From contig OY282361.1 of assembly GCA_958295645.1 (NCBI GenBank), forward strand, positions 1,516,501 to 1,580,500: DNA of 64,000 nucleotides. The letters run 5' to 3'. The DNA is from Longimicrobiales bacterium. Lineage in GTDB: Bacteria; Gemmatimonadota; Gemmatimonadetes; Longimicrobiales; Gaopeijiaceae. The number at the start of each line of letters is the position of its first letter. Position 1 is the first letter of the stretch. Under the pieces are notes generated by a model. That model had not been told where the DNA came from and searched no databases. It saw only the letters and a list, made by a program, of their open reading frames with translations. Made by a program: the position numbers and the translations under genes. Of the stretch, positions 18,282 to 26,710 are shown one piece after another.

Positions 18282-19781
18282 ATGGACACTCTCGCCGCGC
18301 CGGTCTACGCACTTCCTCTCGACCTCCTCCGAATCGCCGGGGGCGCCGTCCTGTTCTGCTACTTCCTGCAGGCTTGGCGGCAGTCGTCCGACTTCAGCGA
18401 CCCGGACGGGCTGATCGACCACCGCCTGTGCGCCAGGCTGTTCCCGCCCACGCGCTGGAGCCTGTTCCAACCCGGGATGCCCGGATGGGTCTTCCGCCTC
18501 GTCTACGCCTGCGCCTGCCTCGCTTCGGCGGCCGTGGCGGTGGGATGGCATCCCCGCGCGGCGGCGGCGCTTCTCTTCGCGATCGCCGTGTCGGCATACC
18601 GCTGGAACGTGCTGGCCGCCTACCTGGACGACGCCATCGTCCACATCCTGTGCCTTTGGCTGGCGCTCCTGCCGGTGGGCGAAACGCTGGCGCTCCCGAA
18701 TCTGCTGGCGGGCGGCGGAGCAAGCGGCGACTTGGTCGCGGCGACCGTGCCCGGCACCGCTCCGCGCGCCTTCCTCGCGAACATGGCGCTGGTCTACGTG
18801 GTGGCCGGGCTCTACAAGTTCACGAGCCCCATGTGGCGGAACGGAAGCGCCATGCACGCGGCTCTGAAGATGCCCGTGGCTCGCTTTCCCGGCTTCTGGA
18901 CGCTGCGGCACCGTCAAGCGCTGCGGGTCGTGAACTATGCGGCGCTGGTTCTGGAGCCGCTGTTTCCGCTGGTCTTCGTGCTGCCCTCGGGCTCTGCGCT
19001 CAAGTGGTTTCTGGCGGGTTGCGCGGTGGTGTTTCACGGCGGCATCGCGGTCACGCTGAAGATTCCCTACGCGAACGCGGCCATGCTCGCGGCGCTGCCT
19101 CTGGCCTTCGGGGCCGAGATCATGCAGGGCGGCCTAGGGTTGCCGGCGGCAGCGGCCACCTGGGGCTCGGACGGCCTGGTGGCGGGCGGCGAGGCGTTGG
19201 TCGGCGACGAAGCGCTTGCGGGCGGCGAAGCCATCGCGGGGGCGGCGGGACTCGCGCTGGTTGCGACGCTGGGCCTCATGTTCGCCTGGGAAGCGGTGCG
19301 CACCCGCCGGCGGTTGGGCAAGCCCTACGGCGACGGGCGGTGGGGCAACCCGGTGTGTTTCCTGCTGTGGTGGACCGGCGTCTTCCAGAGCTACCGGCTG
19401 TTCGACTGGGTGGACGCGCGCAACTATCACGTGCGCTACGAAGTTCGCCGGTTGCCCGCGGACGGCGCGGGAGAGCCGCAAGCCGTTGATCCGCGCCATC
19501 TGTTTCCCGGCGGAATGCGTCATCTTCTCCTCCAGTCCTACTTGATCGGCAACGTGTGGTTGCAGATGGACGCGGAGGCGCTCGGCACGGTGCGAAATTC
19601 GCTGCTGGAAAGGCATGCGCAGAGGTACGCAAGGCGGTTCCCGGATGCGGGCCTGGTCGAGGCCGTCGCCGTAGTGCAGCGCGTCACGCCCGACAACTTG
19701 GCGCTCGCACGGGGCCGTCCGCGCTTCCTGATGCGCTTCGAGTGCCGGGACGGCCGAGCCGTCGTGCGCAGCCTCGGATAG
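18282..19781 (+). CDS. HTTM-domain (VKGC-like) membrane protein
   Basis: A 499-residue protein with an N-terminal multi-pass region (about residues 1-340) and a soluble C-terminal tail. Segments such as DPDGLIDHRLCARLFPPTRW, AAYLDDAIVHILCLWLALLP and LYKFTSPMWRNGSAMHAALK match the HTTM (horizontally transferred transmembrane) family, relatives of vitamin K-dependent gamma-glutamyl carboxylase. Real substrate and reaction of bacterial HTTM proteins are mostly unknown. The asparagine synthase gene starts 13 bp after its stop, so the two are probably cotranscribed. It is divergent from the MscS gene across 82 bp that contain an AT-rich GAATATATGG. Confidence 0.82.
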   Translation: MDTLAAPVYALPLDLLRIAGGAVLFCYFLQAWRQSSDFSDPDGLIDHRLCARLFPPTRWSLFQPGMPGWVFRLVYACACLASAAVAVGWHPRAAAALLFAIAVSAYRWNVLAAYLDDAIVHILCLWLALLPVGETLALPNLLAGGGASGDLVAATVPGTAPRAFLANMALVYVVAGLYKFTSPMWRNGSAMHAALKMPVARFPGFWTLRHRQALRVVNYAALVLEPLFPLVFVLPSGSALKWFLAGCAVVFHGGIAVTLKIPYANAAMLAALPLAFGAEIMQGGLGLPAAAATWGSDGLVAGGEALVGDEALAGGEAIAGAAGLALVATLGLMFAWEAVRTRRRLGKPYGDGRWGNPVCFLLWWTGVFQSYRLFDWVDARNYHVRYEVRRLPADGAGEPQAVDPRHLFPGGMRHLLLQSYLIGNVWLQMDAEALGTVRNSLLERHAQRYARRFPDAGLVEAVAVVQRVTPDNLALARGRPRFLMRFECRDGRAVVRSLG

Positions 19782-19794
19782 GGGGACGGAACCG

Positions 19795-21696
19795 ATGTGC
19801 GGCATCGTGGCGGTCGTCTCGCGAAACGGCCCGGTTGCGCCGGACGCCCTTGCGCGCGCCGTCGCCGCCCTGCGACACAGGGGGCCGGACGGCGAGCGGA
19901 CGTGGATGTCCCCGTCGGGCCGAGCGGGACTGGGCCACGCCCGCCTGGCGATCAACGACCCGGAGGGCGCGCAGCCCATCGCCAGCGAGGACGAGCACCT
20001 GCGCATCGCCGTCAACGGCGAGTTCTACGGCTTCGAGGAGGCTCGGGCGTCGCTGGAGCGGCGCGGCCACCGCTTCCGCACCCGGTCGGACAGCGAGATC
20101 GCGCTCCACCTCTACGAGGACTTGGGCGCGGCGTGCCTGGATCGTCTGCGCGGCCAGTTCGCCTTCGTGCTGTGGAACGAGGCGACGGGCGAGCTGTTCG
20201 CCGCGCGGGACCGGTTCGGGCTCAAGCCGCTGTTCTACTGCCAGCACGGCGGGGCTCTGTACTTGGCTTCCGAGGCGAAGGCGCTGTTCGCGGCCGGCGT
20301 GCCTCCAGCCTGGGACCACCGCGCCGCGTACCACGCGCTTCATGCCTGTCCGGACGAGCGGCTCTCGTTGTTCGCGGGGATTCGGCAGGTGCCGCCGGGG
20401 CGCTTCCTGACGGCTTCGGACGGGGGCGTCCGCTTGACCCGTTACTGGGACTTGCCGCCCGCCCCGCGTGCCGTCCGCCGCGCCCAGCCCGACGCGGAGA
20501 TGGCCGCGGCCGAAGTCCGCTCGCTGGTCGAGGACGCGGTGCGGCAGCGTCTGGCAGCCGACGTTCCGGTGGGATGCCTGCTGAGCGGAGGACTGGACTC
20601 GTCGTCAGTTCTGGGCGTGGCCGCCGCATCCAGCGACGAGCCGATCGCCGCCTTCACCGTCGGGTTCGAGGACCGCGCCTACGACGAGAGCGCGCCCGCT
20701 CGCGAAATGGCAGCAGCGGCAGGGGCGGCCCACCATGTCGTCTCGCTTCGGGACGCCGACCTGGCGGACCACTTCGCGGAGGCCGTCTGGCACGCCGAGA
20801 CGCTCCAGTACAATGCTCACGGCGTGGCGCGCTTTCTGCTGGCCCGTCGCGTGCGCGAAGCCGGTTGGAAGTCGGTGCTCGCGGGCGAGGGCGCCGACGA
20901 GGCCTTCTTCGGCTACGAGTTCCTGCGGGCGGCCGCCCGCGCCCGCTCGGGTTCGCGAACCGGCATGTGGTTGCGGCTGCTGCCCCGGCTCCTGCGGGCT
21001 CTGAGCCGCCGTCGCCCCGGGCTGGCCCAAGTCTCGCCGTGGCTTTCCCGGATCGCGGCGGTCATGGGCGCGGGACCGGGCTTGTTCTCCCGGCTCGCGC
21101 ACGGGCTGGATCACCTGCGCTCTCTGTGCGCGCCCGGGTTCCTCGGGGAATTCGAGGGCTACGACCTCTACAGCGCGTTCTACCGTCGCTGCGACCGCGA
21201 GGCCGGCCTGTCCAAGCGCGAGCCCGCTCGCCGACTGCTCTATCTGTGGCTCCATTCCATCTTCCCCAACTACCACTTGGCCGCCGACCGGCTCGACATG
21301 GCGCACGGAGTGGAAGTGCGCCTCCCCTTCCTCGACCACGTCCTGTTCGAGCACGCCAACGCCCTCCCGCTGGCCTCCCTCGCCGGCGCAGAGACGGACA
21401 AGCAGCTGCTCCGAGAGGCCATGCGCCCCTACCTCCCCGCTACGGTCCTGTCTCGCCCCAAGCGCCCCTTCTGGGCGCCGCCCGCGGCGGGATCGGCGGG
21501 AACGCCGCTGCACAGCTTCGTCCAGGACACGCTGCGAAGTTCCGCGTTCGGCGCGGCCCCGTTCTTCCGTCCGAAGGCCGTCTACCGCTTGCTCGACCGC
21601 ATCCCCGCGCTGGCCCCGGAGCAACGCCCGGCCGCGGACTCGCTGCTGCTCATGCTGGCGTCGGTCGGCGTGTTGCAAGAGCGGTACCGGCCGTAG
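19795..21696 (+). CDS. asnB: Asparagine synthase (glutamine-hydrolysing)
   Basis: A 633-residue two-domain enzyme. The N-terminal glutaminase begins MCGIVAVVS, giving the essential Cys2 after Met removal, with RHRGPDGE and AVNGEFYG. The C-terminal synthetase carries the ATP pyrophosphatase loop LLSGGLDSSSVLG and the GEGADEAFFGY motif, followed by DRLDMAHGVEVRLPFLDH. It makes an amide on aspartate or, in some paralogues, on another carboxylate of a modified peptide or sugar. Complete and probably active. Its tight pairing with an HTTM gene leaves open a specialised role beyond housekeeping asparagine supply. Confidence 0.92.
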   Translation: MCGIVAVVSRNGPVAPDALARAVAALRHRGPDGERTWMSPSGRAGLGHARLAINDPEGAQPIASEDEHLRIAVNGEFYGFEEARASLERRGHRFRTRSDSEIALHLYEDLGAACLDRLRGQFAFVLWNEATGELFAARDRFGLKPLFYCQHGGALYLASEAKALFAAGVPPAWDHRAAYHALHACPDERLSLFAGIRQVPPGRFLTASDGGVRLTRYWDLPPAPRAVRRAQPDAEMAAAEVRSLVEDAVRQRLAADVPVGCLLSGGLDSSSVLGVAAASSDEPIAAFTVGFEDRAYDESAPAREMAAAAGAAHHVVSLRDADLADHFAEAVWHAETLQYNAHGVARFLLARRVREAGWKSVLAGEGADEAFFGYEFLRAAARARSGSRTGMWLRLLPRLLRALSRRRPGLAQVSPWLSRIAAVMGAGPGLFSRLAHGLDHLRSLCAPGFLGEFEGYDLYSAFYRRCDREAGLSKREPARRLLYLWLHSIFPNYHLAADRLDMAHGVEVRLPFLDHVLFEHANALPLASLAGAETDKQLLREAMRPYLPATVLSRPKRPFWAPPAAGSAGTPLHSFVQDTLRSSAFGAAPFFRPKAVYRLLDRIPALAPEQRPAADSLLLMLASVGVLQERYRP

Positions 21697-21738
21697 GGCA
21701 AATTGCCCCACCGGTGCGCTCCTGCGGAGTTGACTCCC

Positions 21739-22555
21739 ATGCGGTTCTTCAACACAACCGGCCCGGTCGTGGCGGCGGATCACTATCGCATTCCGCCTCT
21801 GGAGCGCTGGGACTTGGCCGAAGTCCGCAGGCTCGTCGGCGAGAAGCGGTACTTCGTCCTTCACGCGCCGCGCCAGACGGGCAAGACGTCCGTGCTGCTG
21901 GCGCTCCGGGATATGCTCAACGCGGAAGACGACCTTCGTTGCGTCTACGCCAACGTCGAGGCTGCGCAGGCGGCGCGCGAGGATGCGACCCAGGCCGTGC
22001 GAACCGTGCTGAGCGAACTAGCGCGGCGGGCGCGCATCGACTTGGGCGACGAGTACCTCGACGACGTTTGGCCGGGCATCTTGGCCAAGCATGGCGCCAA
22101 CGCCGCCATAAGCGAGACGTTGACGCGCTGGAGCTTGGTCGACCCGAAGCCGCTGGTGCTGCTGGGTGGAGCGGTTCCAGTACAAGGAGGCGGGACCGCA
22201 GTTGCTGTTGCAGGCGTTCCTGCAGCGGATCGTCAACAGCGGGGGCCGCATCGAGCGCGAGTACGGTTTGGGGCGTGGGCGGACGGACCTGCTGGTGGTG
22301 TGGCCGCAGGACGACGGCAACGGGCAGAGACCGGACGCATCGCAGAAGTTCGTGGTGGAATGCAAGGTGCTGCACAAGGGACTCGATCGCACGGTGGGAG
22401 TGGAGCAGACTGTGGCTTACATGGACCGCTGTGGCGCGGAAGCGGGGCACTTGGTGGTGTTCGACCGCCGAGAGGGGCGCAGTTGGGACGAGAAGCTGTT
22501 CCGGTTGCGCCGGAAATCCGCGAAGGGCGACGAGATCGAAGTCTGGGGGATGTAA
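21739..22555 (+). pseudogene. AAA ATPase/PD-(D/E)XK nuclease, internally deleted copy
   Basis: The first 142 codons (RFFNTTGPVVAADHY, Walker A APRQTGKTS) match the intact gene at 24986-26662 without indels. After KPLVLL the sequence jumps straight to the C-terminal ERFQYKEAGPQLLLQAFLQ region, losing the equivalent of 776 nt, including Walker B and the whole middle. Since 776 is not a multiple of three, the C-terminal nuclease part (GRTDLLVVWPQ, FVVECKVLHKG, DEIEVWGM) is out of frame. The junction shows about 2 nt of shared sequence. Some 45 bp upstream of the ATG also match the intact copy. Confidence 0.9.
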
Positions 22556-22582
22556 CGCGTCCCGCCGGACGCGGGGTCGTGC

Positions 22583-23797
22583 TTAGCGCCGGATTCCGAA
22601 CCGCGCCACGTAGGGCGCGAGGTCGTCGCCGATGCCGGCCAGGAGGAGATACCTGGTCGTGGCATAGCCGGGCATGGAACCCAGCAACTCCGTCTTCACG
22701 GGTTCCGGCAGCGTCGCCCGGCCCAGGTATTCGCCCTTCGGCCCGAAGGCATCGACGACCGACCCGCGCTGAACGGCCTCGGTCTCGGGCACGACATACA
22801 AGGTTCCCGCGCCGTCGGCGAAGAGAGCTTGAAGGATCGGCTTGCTTTCCGGAAGGCCGGACACGCGATCGTCGACGTCGCGACTGTTGGCCAACTGCTG
22901 GCGCACGGCGTCGACATCGGCCTCCGAGACCGGAGCTGGGGCTTCGTCCAGCGAGACCGCCATGAGCGTGTCGCCCTCCAGCGATCTCTTGTAAATGCGG
23001 TATTCGCGGGAGTGGCCGAACCAAATGCTTCGCCCGTCTTCCAAGGCAGACAACAAGACGCCGGCGTAGAAGTTCCGGTAAGTCGGCCTGCCTCCGATCT
23101 GCACCATCTCCGCCACGTAGTCGAGCGGAGGAAACGAGTCGCTGCGCTCGGACGACGGGCCGCCCTCCGACGACGAATCGCCGTCCTCGGCATCAGCGCG
23201 GACAAGGACTGGAAACAGCTGCGTCTCGGCGGGGAGGCCGCCACGTCTTCGATTGGGAAACCAGAGCCTCCAGTCCGTGTAGTGGCCAGCCGGGCCGACA
23301 GCACGGTCCCAAGCCCCCGTAAACGGGTACCCTTGCCCGCGCCGGGCCAACGCCGTCACGAACGAGCCGTCCGGTTCGAATACCGTGACGCGGGCCGTGG
23401 CCGGATCCGGCACCCAAACCCGGTTGTCGGGGCCGATGCTGACCCCGGAGGCTCTCCACAACTCCCCCGGCCCCTCTCCCTTTCGCCCGATGGCGTGAGA
23501 ATAGGCGCCGCTCGAATCGAAGACGAAGACTTGTTGCGCGAACCGATCCAGCACGTAGATGTTGTCGTTGGCGTCGGCGGCCACCGCTTCGACCACGCCG
23601 AATCCGTCCGGTGGACCGGCGATCCGCAATTCCTCCTCCAACTGCCAGCCGCCGGAACGAGTTCCTCTGGGATCCGCGCCGCAGGCCGCCAATCCGACCT
23701 GGGCGACCAGCCAAGCGGCCGCAGCAACGCTCCGAACTCTCCGACCACCGCCGTCACGACGATCTCGTCGCGCATGGACTGCTTGGCAGGGTCTCAT
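22583..23797 (-). CDS. Six-bladed beta-propeller lipoprotein
   Basis: A 404-residue exported protein. A hydrophobic N-terminal segment ends in a lipobox (GLAAC), so it is likely lipid-anchored. NHL-like blades are seen: AVAADANDNIYVLDRFAQQV, DSSGAYSHAIGRKGEGPGEL, VSIGPDNRVWVPDPATARV and a last blade near YVVPETEAVQRGSVVDAF. The phrase GRKGEGPGEL is typical of the 6-bladed propeller family abundant in Gemmatimonadota and Bacteroidota. Role unknown; such proteins usually bind ligands or partners at the cell surface. Its ATG overlaps the stop of the upstream RDD gene (ATGA). Confidence 0.82.
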   Translation of the reverse strand: MRPCQAVHARRDRRDGGGRRVRSVAAAAWLVAQVGLAACGADPRGTRSGGWQLEEELRIAGPPDGFGVVEAVAADANDNIYVLDRFAQQVFVFDSSGAYSHAIGRKGEGPGELWRASGVSIGPDNRVWVPDPATARVTVFEPDGSFVTALARRGQGYPFTGAWDRAVGPAGHYTDWRLWFPNRRRGGLPAETQLFPVLVRADAEDGDSSSEGGPSSERSDSFPPLDYVAEMVQIGGRPTYRNFYAGVLLSALEDGRSIWFGHSREYRIYKRSLEGDTLMAVSLDEAPAPVSEADVDAVRQQLANSRDVDDRVSGLPESKPILQALFADGAGTLYVVPETEAVQRGSVVDAFGPKGEYLGRATLPEPVKTELLGSMPGYATTRYLLLAGIGDDLAPYVARFGIRR

Positions 23798-24702
23798 TGG
23801 GGTTGCTCCGGTTTGGCGGACGGGCGAGTTCGATCATAAGCGGGTCGGTTCTCCTTGACAACGACGGTCTCGGCAATCTTGTCGTGGATGGCCTGCCGGT
23901 TGGGATCCCACCAAACCCGCGCGAATCCGACGAGGCCCGTGGCGAAGCCCGCCGCGTAGCCGCCGGCTCTTTCGAAGGCCAGAAGCAGTCCGAGGGGCTC
24001 GCCGTCGAGCCTGGCGACCCGCAAGCGCAGCAACCGCTTGCCGGGCGTCCGGCCGTTCCAGAAGGCGGTGAACAGCGTGAGGTAGACCGTGCCCCAACCG
24101 AATATCAGCCCAGCCTCGTCCGCGATGTCCCGAATCCACGCAAAGGCCGTCGAGGGCTGCTCGGGCTCCGTTTCGCCAAGGTTCGCCGTATCGGAGGCGG
24201 CCGCCTGCGCCAAGCTGTCGACAAACCTCGCCATCTCTCGGATTCCCACCTCTTGAGGCTCTCCGGCGGCCACGCCGTCCCGCATGGCGTCCGCCGCAAC
24301 GCTGTCGGGCGTGGAGGCTCTCTCCGGCCCCAGGACTCCGGCCCTCCAAAGCGCCGGGACAAAGGTCACGAACACCGTGGCAGCCACGAGCAACGCACCG
24401 CCGCATCCCACGGCCGTGCGCCGCAAGCGTCCCGCATCCGGACGGCGCGCCAACACGAGGAACAGCATCAGCACCGCTCCGCCCAGCAGCAGCCTCCAAC
24501 TGAGCGCCTCCAGGAGACCCACGAGCATCAAGTCCAAGAAGAGGGCGGTCAGCCTCCGCCACGGAGCGGCGAGAGGCGTCCCCAGCAAGACCGGGGAGAC
24601 GGAAAACGCGTCGGGAGTGACGATGGACTTGGGGTCGCGCGGCCTGGGGTTGCGAGCGCTGGCGTCGCGTGGCGCCCGGTCCGGCGGCGGGGAAGCGGAC
24701 AT
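23794..24702 (-). CDS. RDD-family membrane protein
   Basis: About 302 residues from the ATG at 24702; an in-frame ATG at 24765 would add 21 residues. The RDD features are APWRRLTALFLDLMLVG (Arg then Asp-rich first span) and the C-terminal pair WNGRTPGKRLLRLRVARLDG and WWDPNRQAIHDKIAETVVV. Unusually, about 110 residues containing a further hydrophobic pair and a soluble stretch separate the first spans from the last. RDD proteins are integral membrane proteins of uncertain function, some linked to ion transport. It is translationally coupled to the propeller lipoprotein, and both lie between the two AAA/nuclease copies. Confidence 0.8.
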   Translation of the reverse strand: MSASPPPDRAPRDASARNPRPRDPKSIVTPDAFSVSPVLLGTPLAAPWRRLTALFLDLMLVGLLEALSWRLLLGGAVLMLFLVLARRPDAGRLRRTAVGCGGALLVAATVFVTFVPALWRAGVLGPERASTPDSVAADAMRDGVAAGEPQEVGIREMARFVDSLAQAAASDTANLGETEPEQPSTAFAWIRDIADEAGLIFGWGTVYLTLFTAFWNGRTPGKRLLRLRVARLDGEPLGLLLAFERAGGYAAGFATGLVGFARVWWDPNRQAIHDKIAETVVVKENRPAYDRTRPSAKPEQPQ

Positions 24703-24985
24703 GTCGTGCGATTGTGAGTCGTGCGAGGCGAGGCTAGGAGAACTCTCGTCCCCGGACGGCGTCATCCACCAACCCTGGCACGGGCGCCTGAGAACGCCTG
24801 GGCGAAGGCGTAGCCCCGCAACGTGGCACCCCGGAAGACGCTGGGCGTCCGGATGCCGTTTTTCTGGAAGCGCTTGCGCATCCGCCATAGATTGGGCCGC
24901 CGCCGCCGGCTCTGCAACTCGCGGCCGCCGAACGCGCAAGCGCCTCGAAATTGCCGCGCCAGTTCCCTCGTGCGAAGTTGGCTCC

Positions 24986-26662
24986 ATGCGCTTCTTCAAC
25001 ACGACCGGCCCGGTGGTCGCTGCGGATCACTACCAAGTTGCGCCTCTCGAGCGCTGGGACTTGGCCGAAGTCCGCAGGCTGATCGGCGAGAAGCGCTACT
25101 TCGTCCTGCACGCGCCGCGCCAGACGGGCAAGACCTCCGCGCTGCTGGCCCTTCGCGATCTCTTGAACGCGGAGGGCGGCCACCATTGCGTCTACGTCAA
25201 CGTCGAGGGCGCGCAGGCGGCACGGGAGGACGTGGGCCGGGCGGTGCGCACCGTGCTGGCCGAAACAGCGTCCCGCGCAGGCGACGCTTGGGGTGACGAG
25301 CACCTGGAGGAGATCTGGCCGGACGTCTTGGCGCGGCGTGGCCCGGACAGCGCGTTGCGCGAGGGGCTGACCCGCTGGGCGCGGGCCGTCGCGAAGCCGC
25401 TGGTGCTTCTGATCGACGAGATCGACGCTCTGGTGGGCGACTCGTTGTTGTCGGTGCTGCGGCAGCTGCGGGCGGGCTACGACATGCGGCCTGCGGGCTT
25501 CCCGCAGAGCGTGGTCCTGTGCGGGGTGCGCGACGTGCGAGACTACCGCATCCATTCGGGCTCGGCGAACACGATGGTGGCGGGCGGCAGCGCGTTCAAC
25601 GTGAAGGCCGCGTCGCTGCGGCTGGGCGACTTCTCCGAGGAGGACGTGCGGGCGTTGCTGGGCCAGCACACGGCGGAGACGGGCCAGGCGTTCGCGGACG
25701 AGGCGCTGGAGATGGTGTGGAACCGCACGCGAGGCCAGCCGTGGCTGGTCAACGCGCTGGCGTACGAGACCTGCTTTCGGGGAGAGGGTGCGGCGGACCG
25801 GTCGCGCGTGGTCGGGGAGGACGACGTTCTGGCGGCCCAAGAGGCCTTGATCCTGCGGCGCGAGACGCATCTGGACCAGTTGGCGGACAAGTTGCGGGAG
25901 GAGAGGGTGCGGCGGGTCGTGGAGCCGCTTCTGGCGGGTGCGGACGACGCGGAGTTCTCGGAGCGCGACGTCGAGTATGCGCGCGACTTGGGGCTGGTGG
26001 CGTGGAACCGGCCAGTGCGGATCGCCAATCCGATCTACGCGGAGGTGGTGCCGAGGGAGCTCACGTGGCTGGCGCAGGAGCACATGGCCGACGATCCGGC
26101 GTGGTACGTGGACGTTGCCGGCGGCCTGGACCTGCCGAAGCTGCTGGCGGGGTTCCAGGAGTTCTTCCGGGCACACTCGGAGCATTGGGTGGAGCGGTTC
26201 CAGTACAAGGAGGCGGGACCGCAGCTGCTGTTGCAGGCGTTCCTGCAGCGGATCGTGAACAGCGGGGGGCGCATCGAGCGCGAGTACGGGCTGGGCCGGG
26301 GCCGCACGGACCTGCTGGTGGCCTGGCCGCAGGACGGTAGCGGAGGGCGGCAGAGGAGGCGGCCCGGCGGGCGGGCGCAGAACGGTGGCGGCGAGCTGCC
26401 GGGTGGGCGGCCCGGTGGGAGCGCCCAGGGCCACGGGGGCTCGCAGAAGTTCGTGGTGGAGTGCAAGGTGCTGCACAAGGGGTTGGAGCGCACGGTGGCC
26501 GAAGGCGTGGAGCAGACGGCGGCGTACATGGATCGTTGCGGCGCGGAGGCGGGGCACTTGGTGGTGTTCGACCGCCGGGAGGGCCGGAGTTGGGACGAGA
26601 AGGTGTTTCGGTTCGGCCGCACTGCCGAGAGCGGCGCCGAGATCGAAGTCTGGGGCATGTAG
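24986..26662 (+). CDS. AAA ATPase fused to PD-(D/E)XK nuclease domain
   Basis: A 558-residue intact protein. Walker A is APRQTGKT at residues 43-50, Walker B LVLLIDEID with Asp144-Glu145, and a winged-helix-like region follows GLVAWNRPVRIANPIY. The C-terminal third has a PD-(D/E)XK nuclease core: GRTDLLV with Asp442, then FVVECKVLHKG with Glu492 and Lys494. Between Asp442 and Glu492 is a Gly/Arg-rich insert of about 30 residues, much longer than in the sister copy. The family (AAA_35/AAA-like ATPases with a C-terminal nuclease) is common in multiple copies in some bacteria; its biological role is not established and a defence or mobile role is plausible. The start at 24986 matches the sister gene. 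Confidence 0.88.
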   Translation: MRFFNTTGPVVAADHYQVAPLERWDLAEVRRLIGEKRYFVLHAPRQTGKTSALLALRDLLNAEGGHHCVYVNVEGAQAAREDVGRAVRTVLAETASRAGDAWGDEHLEEIWPDVLARRGPDSALREGLTRWARAVAKPLVLLIDEIDALVGDSLLSVLRQLRAGYDMRPAGFPQSVVLCGVRDVRDYRIHSGSANTMVAGGSAFNVKAASLRLGDFSEEDVRALLGQHTAETGQAFADEALEMVWNRTRGQPWLVNALAYETCFRGEGAADRSRVVGEDDVLAAQEALILRRETHLDQLADKLREERVRRVVEPLLAGADDAEFSERDVEYARDLGLVAWNRPVRIANPIYAEVVPRELTWLAQEHMADDPAWYVDVAGGLDLPKLLAGFQEFFRAHSEHWVERFQYKEAGPQLLLQAFLQRIVNSGGRIEREYGLGRGRTDLLVAWPQDGSGGRQRRRPGGRAQNGGGELPGGRPGGSAQGHGGSQKFVVECKVLHKGLERTVAEGVEQTAAYMDRCGAEAGHLVVFDRREGRSWDEKVFRFGRTAESGAEIEVWGM

Positions 26663-26710
26663 CGCGAGGCGGAACCGCTTGCGACCCGCCCCAGAACGAG
26701 GGACGCTAAG

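Noticed and set aside
24762-24881. 39-codon frame on the minus strand just before the RDD gene, with an ATGA overlap to its alternative start
   Set aside because: Too short and without recognisable similarity; open frames of this size are common at this base composition. It is noted because it would favour the 24765 start.
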